Part shown: in pieces, positions 18,197 through 26,833 of the stretch | How positions within the stretch are numbered: the first letter of the stretch is position 1 | Layout of the letters: every line of letters begins with the position of its first letter | DNA from: Microbacterium sp. JZ31 | GTDB taxonomy: Bacteria; Actinomycetota; Actinomycetes; Actinomycetales; Microbacteriaceae | DNA: 64,000 bases | NCBI RefSeq assembly: GCF_016805985.1 | Contig: NZ_CP017661.1 | Location: 1,488,001 to 1,552,000 of the forward strand | Direction of reading: 5' to 3' | Notes under the pieces: generated by a model | What the model was told of the DNA's origin: nothing | What the model saw: the letters and a program-made list of their open reading frames with translations, nothing else | Databases searched by the model: none | Position numbers and translations under genes: made by a program

Positions 18197-18970
18197 TCAG
18201 GCCAGGGGCGTGCCCTGATGGTGCACGAGGCGCCAGCCGTCCGGATCCCGCCGCCACAGCGAGCTGCGGCGCGCACGGCGCTCGTGCCGCACGGACGCCC
18301 ACGTCACGAGGACGACGCCGTCGGCGATCGCATGGCCTGCGAGATCCTGCATGTCCGTCGCCGCAGGCGCGTCGCGCGTGAGCGCATCCGCGATGCCGGC
18401 GTGATCCCACGCCCGTCCGGAGTCGTCGATCCCGGCGAAATCGGGGGCGATCAGCCGCTCCAGGCGGGCGGTATCGTGCCGGAGGTCGGACGTCTGCAGC
18501 TCGCGCTCGAGGTCGAGGACGGTGGCGACGTCGTCCGGCTCCGTGCGGAATCCGGGGCGCGCTGCCCGTTCCTGGAGCGTCTCGAGCTCCTGGAACAGCG
18601 TCACCTGCAGGTCGCCGGGGGTGCGCAGACGTGCGTTGAGCGAGCGCCACGGCGTCTCGCGCGGCGTCGCCGTCACGGTGGCTCCGGCGGCCGCGAGCAC
18701 GTCGGTCGTCGCCGCCGTGTCGTCGACCTCGAACGCCAGCCGCATCCGTTCGCTGCGGTCGCCGTCCGTCTCGACGCGGTCGATCATCCGGACCTGCGCC
18801 GGGTTCGACAGCTCGAGCGTCGCGCGTCCGGCGTCCAGGATGGATACGCGCGCGTCGCCGTCGCCGTGATACGACTCCTGCTCGGGCAGGCCGAGCACGT
18901 CCCGGTAGAACCGCAGGGCGGCGTCGTAGTCCTCCGCCTCGACCACGACGCGCAGCTGGTGCGTCGTCAT
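18197..18970 (-). CDS. VOC (glyoxalase-like) domain fused to a DUF4440/SnoaL-like domain
   Basis: A two-domain protein of 257 residues. Residues 1-125 are a VOC domain (VVEAEDYDAALRFYRDVLGL, closing with RTPGDLQVTLFQEL). Residues about 140-257 are an NTF2-fold DUF4440-type domain (LERLIAPDFAGIDDSGRAW, then GWRLVHHQGTPLA). Each domain usually stands alone. The ATG start overlaps the end of the isochorismatase gene by 4 bp (ATGA), so translation is coupled. It may bind or detoxify a small molecule, but that is inference. Confidence 0.85.
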   Translation of the reverse strand: MTTHQLRVVVEAEDYDAALRFYRDVLGLPEQESYHGDGDARVSILDAGRATLELSNPAQVRMIDRVETDGDRSERMRLAFEVDDTAATTDVLAAAGATVTATPRETPWRSLNARLRTPGDLQVTLFQELETLQERAARPGFRTEPDDVATVLDLERELQTSDLRHDTARLERLIAPDFAGIDDSGRAWDHAGIADALTRDAPAATDMQDLAGHAIADGVVLVTWASVRHERRARRSSLWRRDPDGWRLVHHQGTPLA

Positions 18971-19524
18971 GCCGTCGCGCCGATCAGGTCGGCGGTCGAG
19001 GCGATCGTCGCGAAGCCGCCGCCGTGCAGGTTCGTCGCGGTGGCCGCCATGAGCGCATCCGCGGGGGTCACGGCACCGTCGGGACCGGCGAGGTCGAACG
19101 TGCGGGTCGCGTCGAGCGCCACGACGACGTCGAAGCCGAGGTTGCCGCCCATCCGCGCCGTCGTCTCGACGCACATGTTGGTCTGGATGCCGCACAGCAC
19201 GATGCGCGAGAGGCGCGCCTCGCGCAGCCACGCGGCCAGATCGGGCTCGCCGTAGAACGCCGAGTTGACGGTCTTGGTCACGAGCAGATCCGGAGTCGTC
19301 GCGGCGACGACATCCACCAGCGCGTTCCCCGGCGCGCCCGGGTGCAGGGGAGAGGAGGAGTTCACGCTGTCGTGCCGCACGACGACGAGAGGATCGCCCT
19401 GCGTCCTCCAGTGGCCGATCAGGCGGGCGACGTTGTCCTCGCACTGCGGGTGGTTCGTGGTGGGTCCCCAGGACGGATCGAGGAACCCCTGCTGCATGTC
19501 GATCACGACGAGGGCGGTGGTCAT
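18967..19524 (-). CDS. Isochorismatase-family cysteine hydrolase
   Basis: A 185-residue cysteine hydrolase of the isochorismatase/nicotinamidase fold. The likely catalytic triad is Asp9 (VVIDMQQGF), Lys84 (VTKTVNSAF) and Cys118 (CGIQTNMCVETTAR). The ATG at 19524 begins MTTALVVIDMQQ, the usual family start. It leads the minus-strand operon isochorismatase / VOC-DUF4440 / PPOX / methyltransferase. The substrate could be an amide or ureido compound and cannot be read from sequence. Confidence 0.9.
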   Translation of the reverse strand: MTTALVVIDMQQGFLDPSWGPTTNHPQCEDNVARLIGHWRTQGDPLVVVRHDSVNSSSPLHPGAPGNALVDVVAATTPDLLVTKTVNSAFYGEPDLAAWLREARLSRIVLCGIQTNMCVETTARMGGNLGFDVVVALDATRTFDLAGPDGAVTPADALMAATATNLHGGGFATIASTADLIGATA

Positions 19525-19596
19525 GCCTTCATTCCACACCCGCGCCCGCGCCGACGTCTCGCGATCCGCGGTCGCGACGCGCCGGAATCCTGCCAA

Positions 19597-20271
19597 TCAG
19601 GAGCGCTCGGCCATGGCCGCGACCTCCGCGATCACGCGGGGATGCGCCAGGATGCGGAAGTGGCCGCCGGTCTCGAGCACCACGTTGTGCGCGCCCGCGA
19701 GCTCGCTGCCGCCCGGGATGTGGGGGTCGAAGCGCCCGTAGATCGACACGATGCGCGCGTTCACGGCCGTCTCGCGTGCCAGCGCCTGGATGGTCGCATC
19801 GCGCGGGGAGAAGCTGCGCAGCGTCGGCAACATCATCAGGTCGGCGTAGCGGGAGCCGCCGAACGGCGACGCGACCGCGACCATGCCGTAGATCCGCTGC
19901 GTCGCGGGCCCCAGCGCCATGACGTGCTTGCCGATCAGGCCGCCCTTGCTGTGGGCGACGATCACGACGTCGCGCAGATCGTGCTTATCGAGGTAGTCGG
20001 CGACGATCCGGGCGCCGTCCGCGACCGGCTGCCGGTTGTGGCGCAGCGGATCGAGCAGGTGCACCTGATGCCCGCGATCGTGCAGCGCGACCACGAGCGG
20101 CTGCAGGAACTTCCACGACTCGTACACGCCCGGGACGATCACGATCGGCGCGCGGTCGCCGGTGCGGAACCAGAGCGGATCCGTCCGGTTCGCGAACGAG
20201 CGCGCCTGCCAGGCCGCGGCGTATGCGTAGTCGGCGGCCCACCATCCGAGCCGCTGCAGGATCTTCGTCAC
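19597..20271 (-). CDS. Alpha/beta hydrolase (esterase/lipase-like)
   Basis: A 224-residue alpha/beta-hydrolase fold protein. The oxyanion region is IVIVPGVYESWKFLQPL and the nucleophile elbow is VIVAHSKGGLIGKHV, with Ala in place of the first Gly of GxSxG. The Asp and His of the triad are probably in YGRFDPHIPGG and ETGGHFRIL. The start is the GTG at 20271, which overlaps the preceding hydrolase gene by 4 bp (GTGA). A few aromatic residues at the N-terminus do not form a convincing signal peptide. Confidence 0.86.
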   Translation of the reverse strand: MTKILQRLGWWAADYAYAAAWQARSFANRTDPLWFRTGDRAPIVIVPGVYESWKFLQPLVVALHDRGHQVHLLDPLRHNRQPVADGARIVADYLDKHDLRDVVIVAHSKGGLIGKHVMALGPATQRIYGMVAVASPFGGSRYADLMMLPTLRSFSPRDATIQALARETAVNARIVSIYGRFDPHIPGGSELAGAHNVVLETGGHFRILAHPRVIAEVAAMAERS

Positions 20272-21026
20272 GTGCCCTCCTCGTCGAGGAACCACTCGAG
20301 CGCTGCGGCGGTGGCGCGCGGCGATGTGTGCTGTGCCAGGTGAGGGTGCCGCGGCACCTCAACCATCCGTCCGCGGCGCGCCCCGTCACGCAGCCGCCGG
20401 CACCATTCGCGCCCCGCGATCGGATCCCACCCGCCGCGCAGCACGAGCAGAGGCTGCGCGAGGTCGGCCACGCGGTCCTCGATGCGGTAGGAGAGCATGT
20501 GAGGCAGCTGCTGCAGATACCAGCGCACTCCGGAGCGCGCGTACTCCATCAGCACTCGGGTGTTCGCGGTCGGCGGTTCACGCAGCATGTCGGCGCCGAG
20601 GGCCGTGGCCTGCGCCAGTGGACTGCGGTGGCGCGCGTCGGCGACGGGACCGATCGTCACCACATGGCTCACGAGATCGGGACGCTGGGCGCCGAGCTCG
20701 ACGACCCATTGGGAACCCATCGAGTTGCCGACCGCGACCACGGGCCCCGCGCCGATCCGCCCGAGCACGGTCGCGATCCCCGCCGCCATCTCGGCGACGT
20801 CCGGCGAGTCGTCGGGCTTGGGGAGGCCGCCGAAGCCCGGCAGATCGAGCGTGTGGACGGTGTGCCGAGCGCTCAGCACGCCGTGCAGGCGGGAGAACAG
20901 CCGGTGCGAGATCCCGATGCCGTGCACGAGCACGAACGTGGCCTTCGCATCCCCTCGCTGCGACGACCACACCCGGAAAGTCCGACCGTCGACGTCGAGG
21001 AGGCGCGCAGGCAGCATGGACTCCAT
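20268..21026 (-). CDS. Alpha/beta-fold hydrolase
   Basis: A 252-residue hydrolase with HGIGISHRLF (oxyanion loop), VVAVGNSMGSQWVVEL (nucleophile Ser in GNSMG), the acid in LRGGWDPIAG and a His near the C-terminus (VPRHPHLAQH). It is first in a two-gene minus operon with another hydrolase, coupled by a GTGA overlap. Two ATG codons, at 21026 and 21017, are possible starts; the longer is given. The substrate is unknown. Confidence 0.87.
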   Translation of the reverse strand: MESMLPARLLDVDGRTFRVWSSQRGDAKATFVLVHGIGISHRLFSRLHGVLSARHTVHTLDLPGFGGLPKPDDSPDVAEMAAGIATVLGRIGAGPVVAVGNSMGSQWVVELGAQRPDLVSHVVTIGPVADARHRSPLAQATALGADMLREPPTANTRVLMEYARSGVRWYLQQLPHMLSYRIEDRVADLAQPLLVLRGGWDPIAGREWCRRLRDGARRGRMVEVPRHPHLAQHTSPRATAAALEWFLDEEGT

Positions 21027-21118
21027 CTTGCGTCATGCGCGCGTCTGTGAGCGACGACTTGACAGGCGGACGCGCCAGAGGGGTTCCGGATGTCGGTGGC
21101 CATTGCCACGATGTCCGC

Positions 21119-21538
21119 ATGGCGCTTCCTCCCCTCGAACGGCAGATGTTCCTCGCCGAGCCGCACGTCGGCGCCGTCGCCGTCGCGGCGCACGACCGCG
21201 CGCCGGTCGTGGTGCCGATCTGGTACCAGTACGAGCCGGGCGGCGACGTGCGGATCATCACCCCGGCCGACTCGCGCAAGGCGCGGCTCATCGGTGAGGC
21301 CGGCCGGTTCAGCCTGCTCGCGCAGCGGTACGCACCGCAGCCGCGATACGTGAGCGTCGAGGGGCCGGTCGTGCGGGTCCAGGAGGTGACGCGCGAGATC
21401 GAAGAGCCCATGGTGCGGCGCTATCTGCCGGACGATGCAGTCGGACCGTATCTCGATGCGTCTGCGTCCTTCGGCCCTCAGGTCGCGATCGACATGCGCC
21501 CCGAGCACTGGCTGTCGGCCGACATCCCGCTGCCCTGA
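21119..21538 (+). CDS. PPOX-family protein (flavin/F420 split barrel)
   Basis: A 139-residue split-barrel protein. Diagnostic stretches are HVGAVAVAAHDRAPVVVPIWYQYEPG, ITPADSRKARLI and GRFSLLAQRYAPQPRYVSVEGPV. Homologues bind FMN, haem or F420. The ATG at 21119 begins MALPPLERQMFLAE. It ends 3 bp before the DinB2-like polymerase gene, so the two are probably co-transcribed, an unexpected pairing. It is divergent from the hydrolase operon. Confidence 0.85.
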   Translation: MALPPLERQMFLAEPHVGAVAVAAHDRAPVVVPIWYQYEPGGDVRIITPADSRKARLIGEAGRFSLLAQRYAPQPRYVSVEGPVVRVQEVTREIEEPMVRRYLPDDAVGPYLDASASFGPQVAIDMRPEHWLSADIPLP

Positions 21539-21541
21539 GCC

Positions 21542-22621
21542 ATGAGCGCGCAGCCGTGGGTCCTGCACGTCGACATGGACCAGTTCATCGCCGCCGTGGA
21601 GGTGCTCAGACGCCCCGAGCTGGCGGGGCTTCCGGTGATCGTCGGCGGCAGGGGAGACCCGACCGAGCGGGCGGTCGTGTCCACGGCCTCCTATGAAGCA
21701 CGCGCGTTCGGGATCGGATCGGGCATGCCGCTGAAGATCGCGGCCCGCAAGGCGCCGGAGAACGCCGTCTTCCTCGCCGTGGATCATGCCGCCTACGCGG
21801 AGGTCTCCGAGGGAGTCATGGGGACGCTGCGGGCGCTGCCGGGCGTCGTGGTCGAGGTGCTCGGCTGGGACGAGTGCTTCCTCGGCGTAAGCACGGACGA
21901 CCCGGAGGACATCGCACGGCAGGCGCAGGCCGCCGTGCTCGAGCGCACGCGCCTGCACTGCACGGTCGGCATCGGCGACAACAAGGTGCGCGCGAAGATC
22001 GCCACGGAGTTCGGAAAGCCACGAGGGGTGTTCCGCCTGACGAAGGCGAACTGGTTCGAGGTGATGGGCGACCGGCCGACCCGCGCGCTGTGGGGTGTGG
22101 GCGCCAAGGTCGAGAAGCGTCTCGCGGCGCACGGCATCACGACCGTGACTCAGCTGGCGGAGGCGTCGCCGTCCGAGCTCGTCGCCGAGTTCGGCCCCCG
22201 CATGGGCGTCTGGTACCACGAGCTCGGTCGCGGGCTCGGCCCCGCCGTCGTGGACGACTCGCCGTGGATCGCGCGCGGCCACAGCCGTGAGACCACCTAC
22301 CAGCGCAACCTCACGACGCAGGCGGAGGTCGCGGACGCCGTGCGCGTGCTCGCTGGGCAAGCGTTCGACGACTGCGCCGCCGAGGGCCGGGCCGTCATGC
22401 GCGTGCACCTGAAGGTTCGTTACGCGCCGTTCGAGACCAAGACGCTGGGACGCAAGCTCCCGGCGCCGACGACACGGCGCGAGGAGGTCGTCGAGGCGGC
22501 GGTGGCGCTGAGCGCGACGCTCGAGGAGCGTGAGGTGCGGCTCCTGGGCGTGCGCGCCGAGATGGTGATGCCTTCCGAGGGTGACGGCGTCGAACGCACG
22601 CCGGTGCGCGGCCGCTTGTAA
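21542..22621 (+). CDS. dinB: Y-family DNA polymerase IV, DinB2 type
   Basis: A translesion polymerase of 359 residues. The catalytic acidic residues are Asp11 (HVDMDQF) and Asp110-Glu111 (LGWDECFLG). The little finger region follows KVRAKIATEFGKPRGVFRLT and LWGVGAKVEKRLAAHGITTV. The sequence resembles mycobacterial DinB2 rather than DinB1: it has GWDE where most DinB have SIDE, and no C-terminal QLxLF-type clamp-binding peptide. The steric-gate position, usually Phe or Tyr, is Ile16, and DinB2 of Mycobacterium has Leu there. That change is known to allow ribonucleotide incorporation in DinB2. The gene starts 3 bp after the PPOX stop. Confidence 0.92.
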   Translation: MSAQPWVLHVDMDQFIAAVEVLRRPELAGLPVIVGGRGDPTERAVVSTASYEARAFGIGSGMPLKIAARKAPENAVFLAVDHAAYAEVSEGVMGTLRALPGVVVEVLGWDECFLGVSTDDPEDIARQAQAAVLERTRLHCTVGIGDNKVRAKIATEFGKPRGVFRLTKANWFEVMGDRPTRALWGVGAKVEKRLAAHGITTVTQLAEASPSELVAEFGPRMGVWYHELGRGLGPAVVDDSPWIARGHSRETTYQRNLTTQAEVADAVRVLAGQAFDDCAAEGRAVMRVHLKVRYAPFETKTLGRKLPAPTTRREEVVEAAVALSATLEEREVRLLGVRAEMVMPSEGDGVERTPVRGRL

Positions 22622-22661
22622 CGCGGTGCCATGCCCCGCCTCGTGCGGGGAGGATGGAGGG

Positions 22662-23411
22662 ATGCAGGATCTCGAGCTCGCGCGTATCCCGGCCGGCGCC
22701 GTCACGCTCCACGACGCGCGCCGCAAGGAACGGCGCAGGGTGCTCCTGGAGGAGTTCGAGATCGGCGTCTACGCCGTGACGCAGGAGCAGCTCTCGGAGC
22801 TCATCGGCGAGGGCGAGGAGCATCCGCACCCGCGCAGGCCCGCCGTGGACGTGAGCTGGCAGCGGGCGATCCGGTTCTGCAACGCGGCCTCGGAATGGGA
22901 AGGGCTCGACTCCGCATACTCGTTCGAGGGCGAGGACGTGGTGTGGCACGTCGATGCAGACGGGTACCGTCTCCCCACGGAAGCCGAGTGGGAGTACGCC
23001 TGCCGTGCCGGTTCCTCGGGGCCGCACTACGGCCCCCTGAAGGACATCGCGTGGACCGCCGCCGACGGCCTGCGGGCGCCGCGCGACGTCGGCGGCAAGA
23101 TGCCGAACCTCTTCGGACTGTTCGACACGCTCGGCAACGCGTGGGAGTGGTGCTGGGACCTGCTGGACCCCGCGCGGTACGGGGACTATCGCGTCTTCCG
23201 CGGCGGGGGCTTCGCCGACGAGGCGTGGAACGTGCGCGCGTCGGTGCGGCGGGGCGGCGGCCCACGCATGCACCACGACGACCTCGGCTTCCGTGTCGCG
23301 CGCGGCGGCTTCGACACGGTGCGCGGCGCGCAAGGGTGGTCGGAGGCGGCCGATCGCGAGCGCGCGGCCGTGGATGGACCCTTGCCTCCCGGCTGGACGC
23401 CGCGCCGATGA
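22662..23411 (+). CDS. SUMF1/FGE-sulfatase-fold protein lacking the catalytic cysteines
   Basis: A 249-residue protein of the formylglycine-generating-enzyme (C-type lectin-like) fold. The conserved core is visible: FEIGVYAVTQEQ, DVSWQRAIRFCNAAS, YRLPTEAEWEYACRAG, NLFGLFDTLGNAWEWCWDL and FRGGGFADEAWNVRAS. The C-terminal segment, where true FGE carries its reactive cysteine pair, reads SVRRGGGPRMHHDDLGFRVAR with no Cys, so sulfatase activation is unlikely. GGGGAGG at 22647-22653 lies 8 nt from the ATG. The role is unknown. Confidence 0.82.
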   Translation: MQDLELARIPAGAVTLHDARRKERRRVLLEEFEIGVYAVTQEQLSELIGEGEEHPHPRRPAVDVSWQRAIRFCNAASEWEGLDSAYSFEGEDVVWHVDADGYRLPTEAEWEYACRAGSSGPHYGPLKDIAWTAADGLRAPRDVGGKMPNLFGLFDTLGNAWEWCWDLLDPARYGDYRVFRGGGFADEAWNVRASVRRGGGPRMHHDDLGFRVARGGFDTVRGAQGWSEAADRERAAVDGPLPPGWTPRR

Positions 23412-23437
23412 CCCTCGACCGGCGCTCCCGGCTCGCC

Positions 23438-23443
23438 TAGCGT
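23438..23443 (+). promoter_or_regulatory. -10 box of a probable leaderless promoter (VOC gene)
   Basis: TAGCGT lies 6 nt before the ATG at 23450. Confidence 0.45.
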
Positions 23444-23449
23444 GACGCC

Positions 23450-23845
23450 ATGCTCATCATCGGCTCCATCGTCCTCCGCGTCGACGACATCGCGGCGCAG
23501 ACGGCCTTCTGGACGCAGGCCCTCGACTACGTCGTGCGCGACCCGCACGACGACGACTTCGTGGTGCTCGTGTCGCGCACGGGGGCGGGGCCGAACGTGT
23601 CGCTGGACACCATGCGATCGGAGCGCATCCTTCCTCCGCGCATCCACCTCGATCTCTACGCGCAGGATCAGGCGGCCGAGGTGGCGAGGCTGCGCGCACT
23701 GGGTGCGGCGGAGGTGCAGTGGGACGGACGTCCGGACGATGCCGACTACGTCATCCTGGAAGATCCGGAGGGCAACCGGTTCTGCGTCGTCGACTCCGCC
23801 GAGTGGGACGGCTGGGCGCGCCGGAGCGATACGGTGACCGGATGA
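23450..23845 (+). CDS. VOC family protein
   Basis: A 131-residue single-domain vicinal-oxygen-chelate protein. It has the pattern GSIVLRVDDIAAQTAFWTQAL, a middle HLDLYA strand with a metal-ligand His, and VILEDPEGNRFCVVD with a candidate Glu ligand. Such proteins are often drug-binding or dioxygenase-like. It ends with a 4-bp ATGA overlap into a GNAT gene. Confidence 0.87.
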   Translation: MLIIGSIVLRVDDIAAQTAFWTQALDYVVRDPHDDDFVVLVSRTGAGPNVSLDTMRSERILPPRIHLDLYAQDQAAEVARLRALGAAEVQWDGRPDDADYVILEDPEGNRFCVVDSAEWDGWARRSDTVTG

Positions 23846-24345
23846 GCTTCACCGTGGCCGAGATCACCGCCGACGACTGGGAGGCGTTCCGGGACATCCG
23901 GCTGCGCATGCTGCAGGACACCCCGCTTGCCTACGGGGAGACGTACGAGGCGAGCCTGCGCATCCCGGAGGCGGAGTGGCGCTCGCGTGCCGGGCGGGGG
24001 CAGGAGCCGCACAACGCGTCCTTCGTCGCGGTGGCCGAAGACGGCACCTGGATCGGGATCATGCGGGGATACGTGTCGCAGGCGCGCGGGCCGATGCTCA
24101 TCAGCGTCTTCGTGGACCCCGGGTGGCGCAGCAGGGCGACCGGCGTCGCGGATGCGCTGCTCGACGCGGTGATCGAGTGGGCCCGCGGCGAGGGCGACAC
24201 CCTGCGCCTGGAGGTGCATGCGGACAACCCGCGTGCGGCGGCGTTCTACGCGCGCCGCGGCTTCGTCCCGACGGGCAATCGGCGTCCATATGAGCTCCCG
24301 CCGCACGGTGACGAGGTGGAGATGGAGCTGCCGCTCGGTCGGTGA
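23842..24345 (+). CDS. GNAT family N-acetyltransferase
   Basis: A 167-residue acetyl-CoA-dependent acetyltransferase. Motif A covers LISVFVDPGWRSRATGVADALL, where RSRATG stands in for the usual R/QxxGxG/A loop. Motif B is LRLEVHADNPRAAAFYARRGFVPTG. The ATG at 23842 overlaps the VOC stop, so the two are coupled. The substrate is unknown. Confidence 0.88.
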   Translation: MSFTVAEITADDWEAFRDIRLRMLQDTPLAYGETYEASLRIPEAEWRSRAGRGQEPHNASFVAVAEDGTWIGIMRGYVSQARGPMLISVFVDPGWRSRATGVADALLDAVIEWARGEGDTLRLEVHADNPRAAAFYARRGFVPTGNRRPYELPPHGDEVEMELPLGR

Positions 24346-24386
24346 GTGCGGGGTGTCCGCTTCCTGGCAATGCGCTGGATCCGTTT

Positions 24387-25228
<842 letters not shown>

Positions 25229-25240
25229 TCACCGCGCGAT

Positions 25241-25280
25241 CGTGTGGGCGCGCGTCCCCTCCGGGGCGCGCGCCCACACG
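25241..25280 (+). terminator. Terminator hairpin after rpf
   Basis: A 14-bp perfect stem (25241-25254 with 25267-25280) is extended inward by further G-C pairs to roughly 17 bp, with a small loop. It starts 12 bp after the rpf stop. Confidence 0.8.
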
Positions 25281-25318
25281 CGTCTGCGGAGGGGCCGCAC
25301 GATGCGAGAATCGCGAGC

Positions 25319-25792
25319 ATGACCGACGTCGCCGCGCCCCGGTGGACACCGCCACGCGGCCGCGGAAGGACGTCCGAGGCGACCGCGCGCATCGGATCCG
25401 GCGAGCTGGTGTGGCGTCGCGCCACCTCGGAGCTGCTGCGCTGGGCCGTCAAGACCCGCAGCGGCTTCTCGGTCGCCGACACCGCGCCGGTCGCCGAGGG
25501 ACGGCGCGTCACCGTCGTCGCACACGTGGGCCCGATCCGGATCGTCGAGCCGGTGCAGGTGATGAGCGTCGTGGCCGAGGAGTCGCGCGTCGGGTTCTCG
25601 TATCGGACCCTGCCCGGGCATCCCGTCTCCGGTGAGGAGGCGTTCATCCTGCACCGGGACGGTGAGGCCGTTCACCTCACGGTGCGCTCGCTCGCGCGGC
25701 CGGCTCCGCAGGGCCCGTGGCGGGTTGCGTTCCCGCTGCTGCTGATCGTCCAGCGGATCGTGCGCCGTCGGTATCTGCGCGCGCTTCGCTGA
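25319..25792 (+). CDS. DUF1990 family protein
   Basis: A 157-residue protein of the DUF1990 family. Family features are RIGSGELVWRRATSELLRWAVKTRSGF near the N-terminus and VGFSYRTLPGHPVSGEEAFIL in the core. The basic C-terminus RRRYLRALR may contact membrane or nucleic acid, but this is a guess. No catalytic residues are established. It stands alone after the rpf terminator. Confidence 0.82.
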   Translation: MTDVAAPRWTPPRGRGRTSEATARIGSGELVWRRATSELLRWAVKTRSGFSVADTAPVAEGRRVTVVAHVGPIRIVEPVQVMSVVAEESRVGFSYRTLPGHPVSGEEAFILHRDGEAVHLTVRSLARPAPQGPWRVAFPLLLIVQRIVRRRYLRALR

Positions 25793-25830
25793 TCCTGGCC
25801 CTCGTGCACGAGCTGTTCGCACACCGGCTC

Positions 25831-25836
25831 GATAAT
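25831..25836 (+). promoter_or_regulatory. -10 box of a probable leaderless promoter (NTF2-like gene)
   Basis: GATAAT lies 6 nt before the GTG at 25843. It is one of the best -10 matches in the window. Confidence 0.55.
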
Positions 25837-25842
25837 GGGGGA

Positions 25843-26232
25843 GTGGAGCCGTGGGAGCTGCGTGAATGGTTCGAGGACTATCTCGACGCCTGCAATCGGC
25901 ACGACCCGAATCGCATCCGCGAGTTCATCGCCCCGTCGGTGCGGAGGGCGCACCTCACCGGCGGCGTCGACGCCTGGATCGCGGATCTGGACGCCCTGTT
26001 CCACGCGTTTCCCGACTGGCGGTGGCGGCGCATCCAGCTCATCGTCGAGGACGACCGCGTCGCGGCGCACCTGAGGGGGAGCGGCACGCACCTGGGTGCT
26101 TTCCTCGACGTGGCGCCGACGCGGCGCCACGTCAACGTCGCCGAATTCGCCATGTACCGCGTGGCGAACGGGCGGATCACCGAGTTCACCGGGTCGTCCG
26201 ACCACGAACTGCTCAGTCAGATCGCCCCGTAG
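25843..26232 (+). CDS. SnoaL/NTF2-like ester cyclase-family protein
   Basis: A 129-residue single-domain NTF2-fold protein. It shows EWFEDYLDACNRHDPNRIREFIAP, LDALFHAFPDWRWRRIQLIVEDDRVAAHLRGSGTH and VAEFAMYRVANGRITEF, the usual order of a SnoaL-like polyketide cyclase or isomerase relative. The GTG at 25843 is chosen because a strong -10 box lies 6 nt upstream. Upstream in-frame starts would begin inside the DUF1990 gene. The substrate is unknown. Confidence 0.8.
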   Translation: MEPWELREWFEDYLDACNRHDPNRIREFIAPSVRRAHLTGGVDAWIADLDALFHAFPDWRWRRIQLIVEDDRVAAHLRGSGTHLGAFLDVAPTRRHVNVAEFAMYRVANGRITEFTGSSDHELLSQIAP

Positions 26233-26323
26233 AACTCACGCGAATCCCGGCCATCGTGGCACGCGAGGGGACAGGCGATCGCGATTCCCGCTCGTCAGAC
26301 GGCGGGCATGTCACGATCGGGCG

Positions 26324-26803
26324 ATGGCGACGATCTTGCACGAGCCTGCGCACTACGCGTGCCCCTTCTGCGGGATCCAACGTGGGCAGTTCGACGACCA
26401 CAACCAGCCCACTGACGTCGTAGGCGTGACCGAGGACGCCTTCGCGCGAATCGCTCCGAAAAGGTGGCCGGGGAATCCGGGTGCGGTGCTCGTGATCCCA
26501 CGCCGGCACACCGAGAACCTGTACTCCATCACGCCGGAGGAGAACCGGGCCGTGTGGGACCTCACGCGGCGGGTGGCGATCGCCATCCGTGATGGGTACG
26601 ACTGCCACGGCACCTCGGTGCGGCAGCACAACGAACCCGCAGGGGAGCAGGATGTGTGGCATCTGCACGTGCACGTCTTCCCTCGGTACGAGGGCGACGC
26701 TCTGTACGAGCGCCACCGGGAAGCTCGCTGGGTGGCCGCGGATGAGAGGGCGGCGTACGCCGAGCGCCTGCGGGCGCGCCTGCGGTTGCCCACGAGCTTC
26801 TAG
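26324..26803 (+). CDS. HIT family hydrolase
   Basis: A 159-residue histidine-triad protein that probably hydrolyses nucleotide phosphoramidates or related compounds. The triad is VWHLHVHVFPR with His113, His115 and His117. An N-terminal CPFCGI pair is the structural zinc site seen in this subfamily. The ATG at 26324 has CACGAT 6 nt upstream and no ribosome binding site. It marks the left part of an A/T-richer stretch. Confidence 0.9.
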   Translation: MATILHEPAHYACPFCGIQRGQFDDHNQPTDVVGVTEDAFARIAPKRWPGNPGAVLVIPRRHTENLYSITPEENRAVWDLTRRVAIAIRDGYDCHGTSVRQHNEPAGEQDVWHLHVHVFPRYEGDALYERHREARWVAADERAAYAERLRARLRLPTSF

Positions 26804-26833
26804 GACGGCGTGGGCTCATCGCAAGAACGGCGC

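Noticed and set aside
22662..23411. True formylglycine-generating enzyme
   Set aside because: No cysteine pair in the C-terminal active-site segment and no sulfatase nearby.
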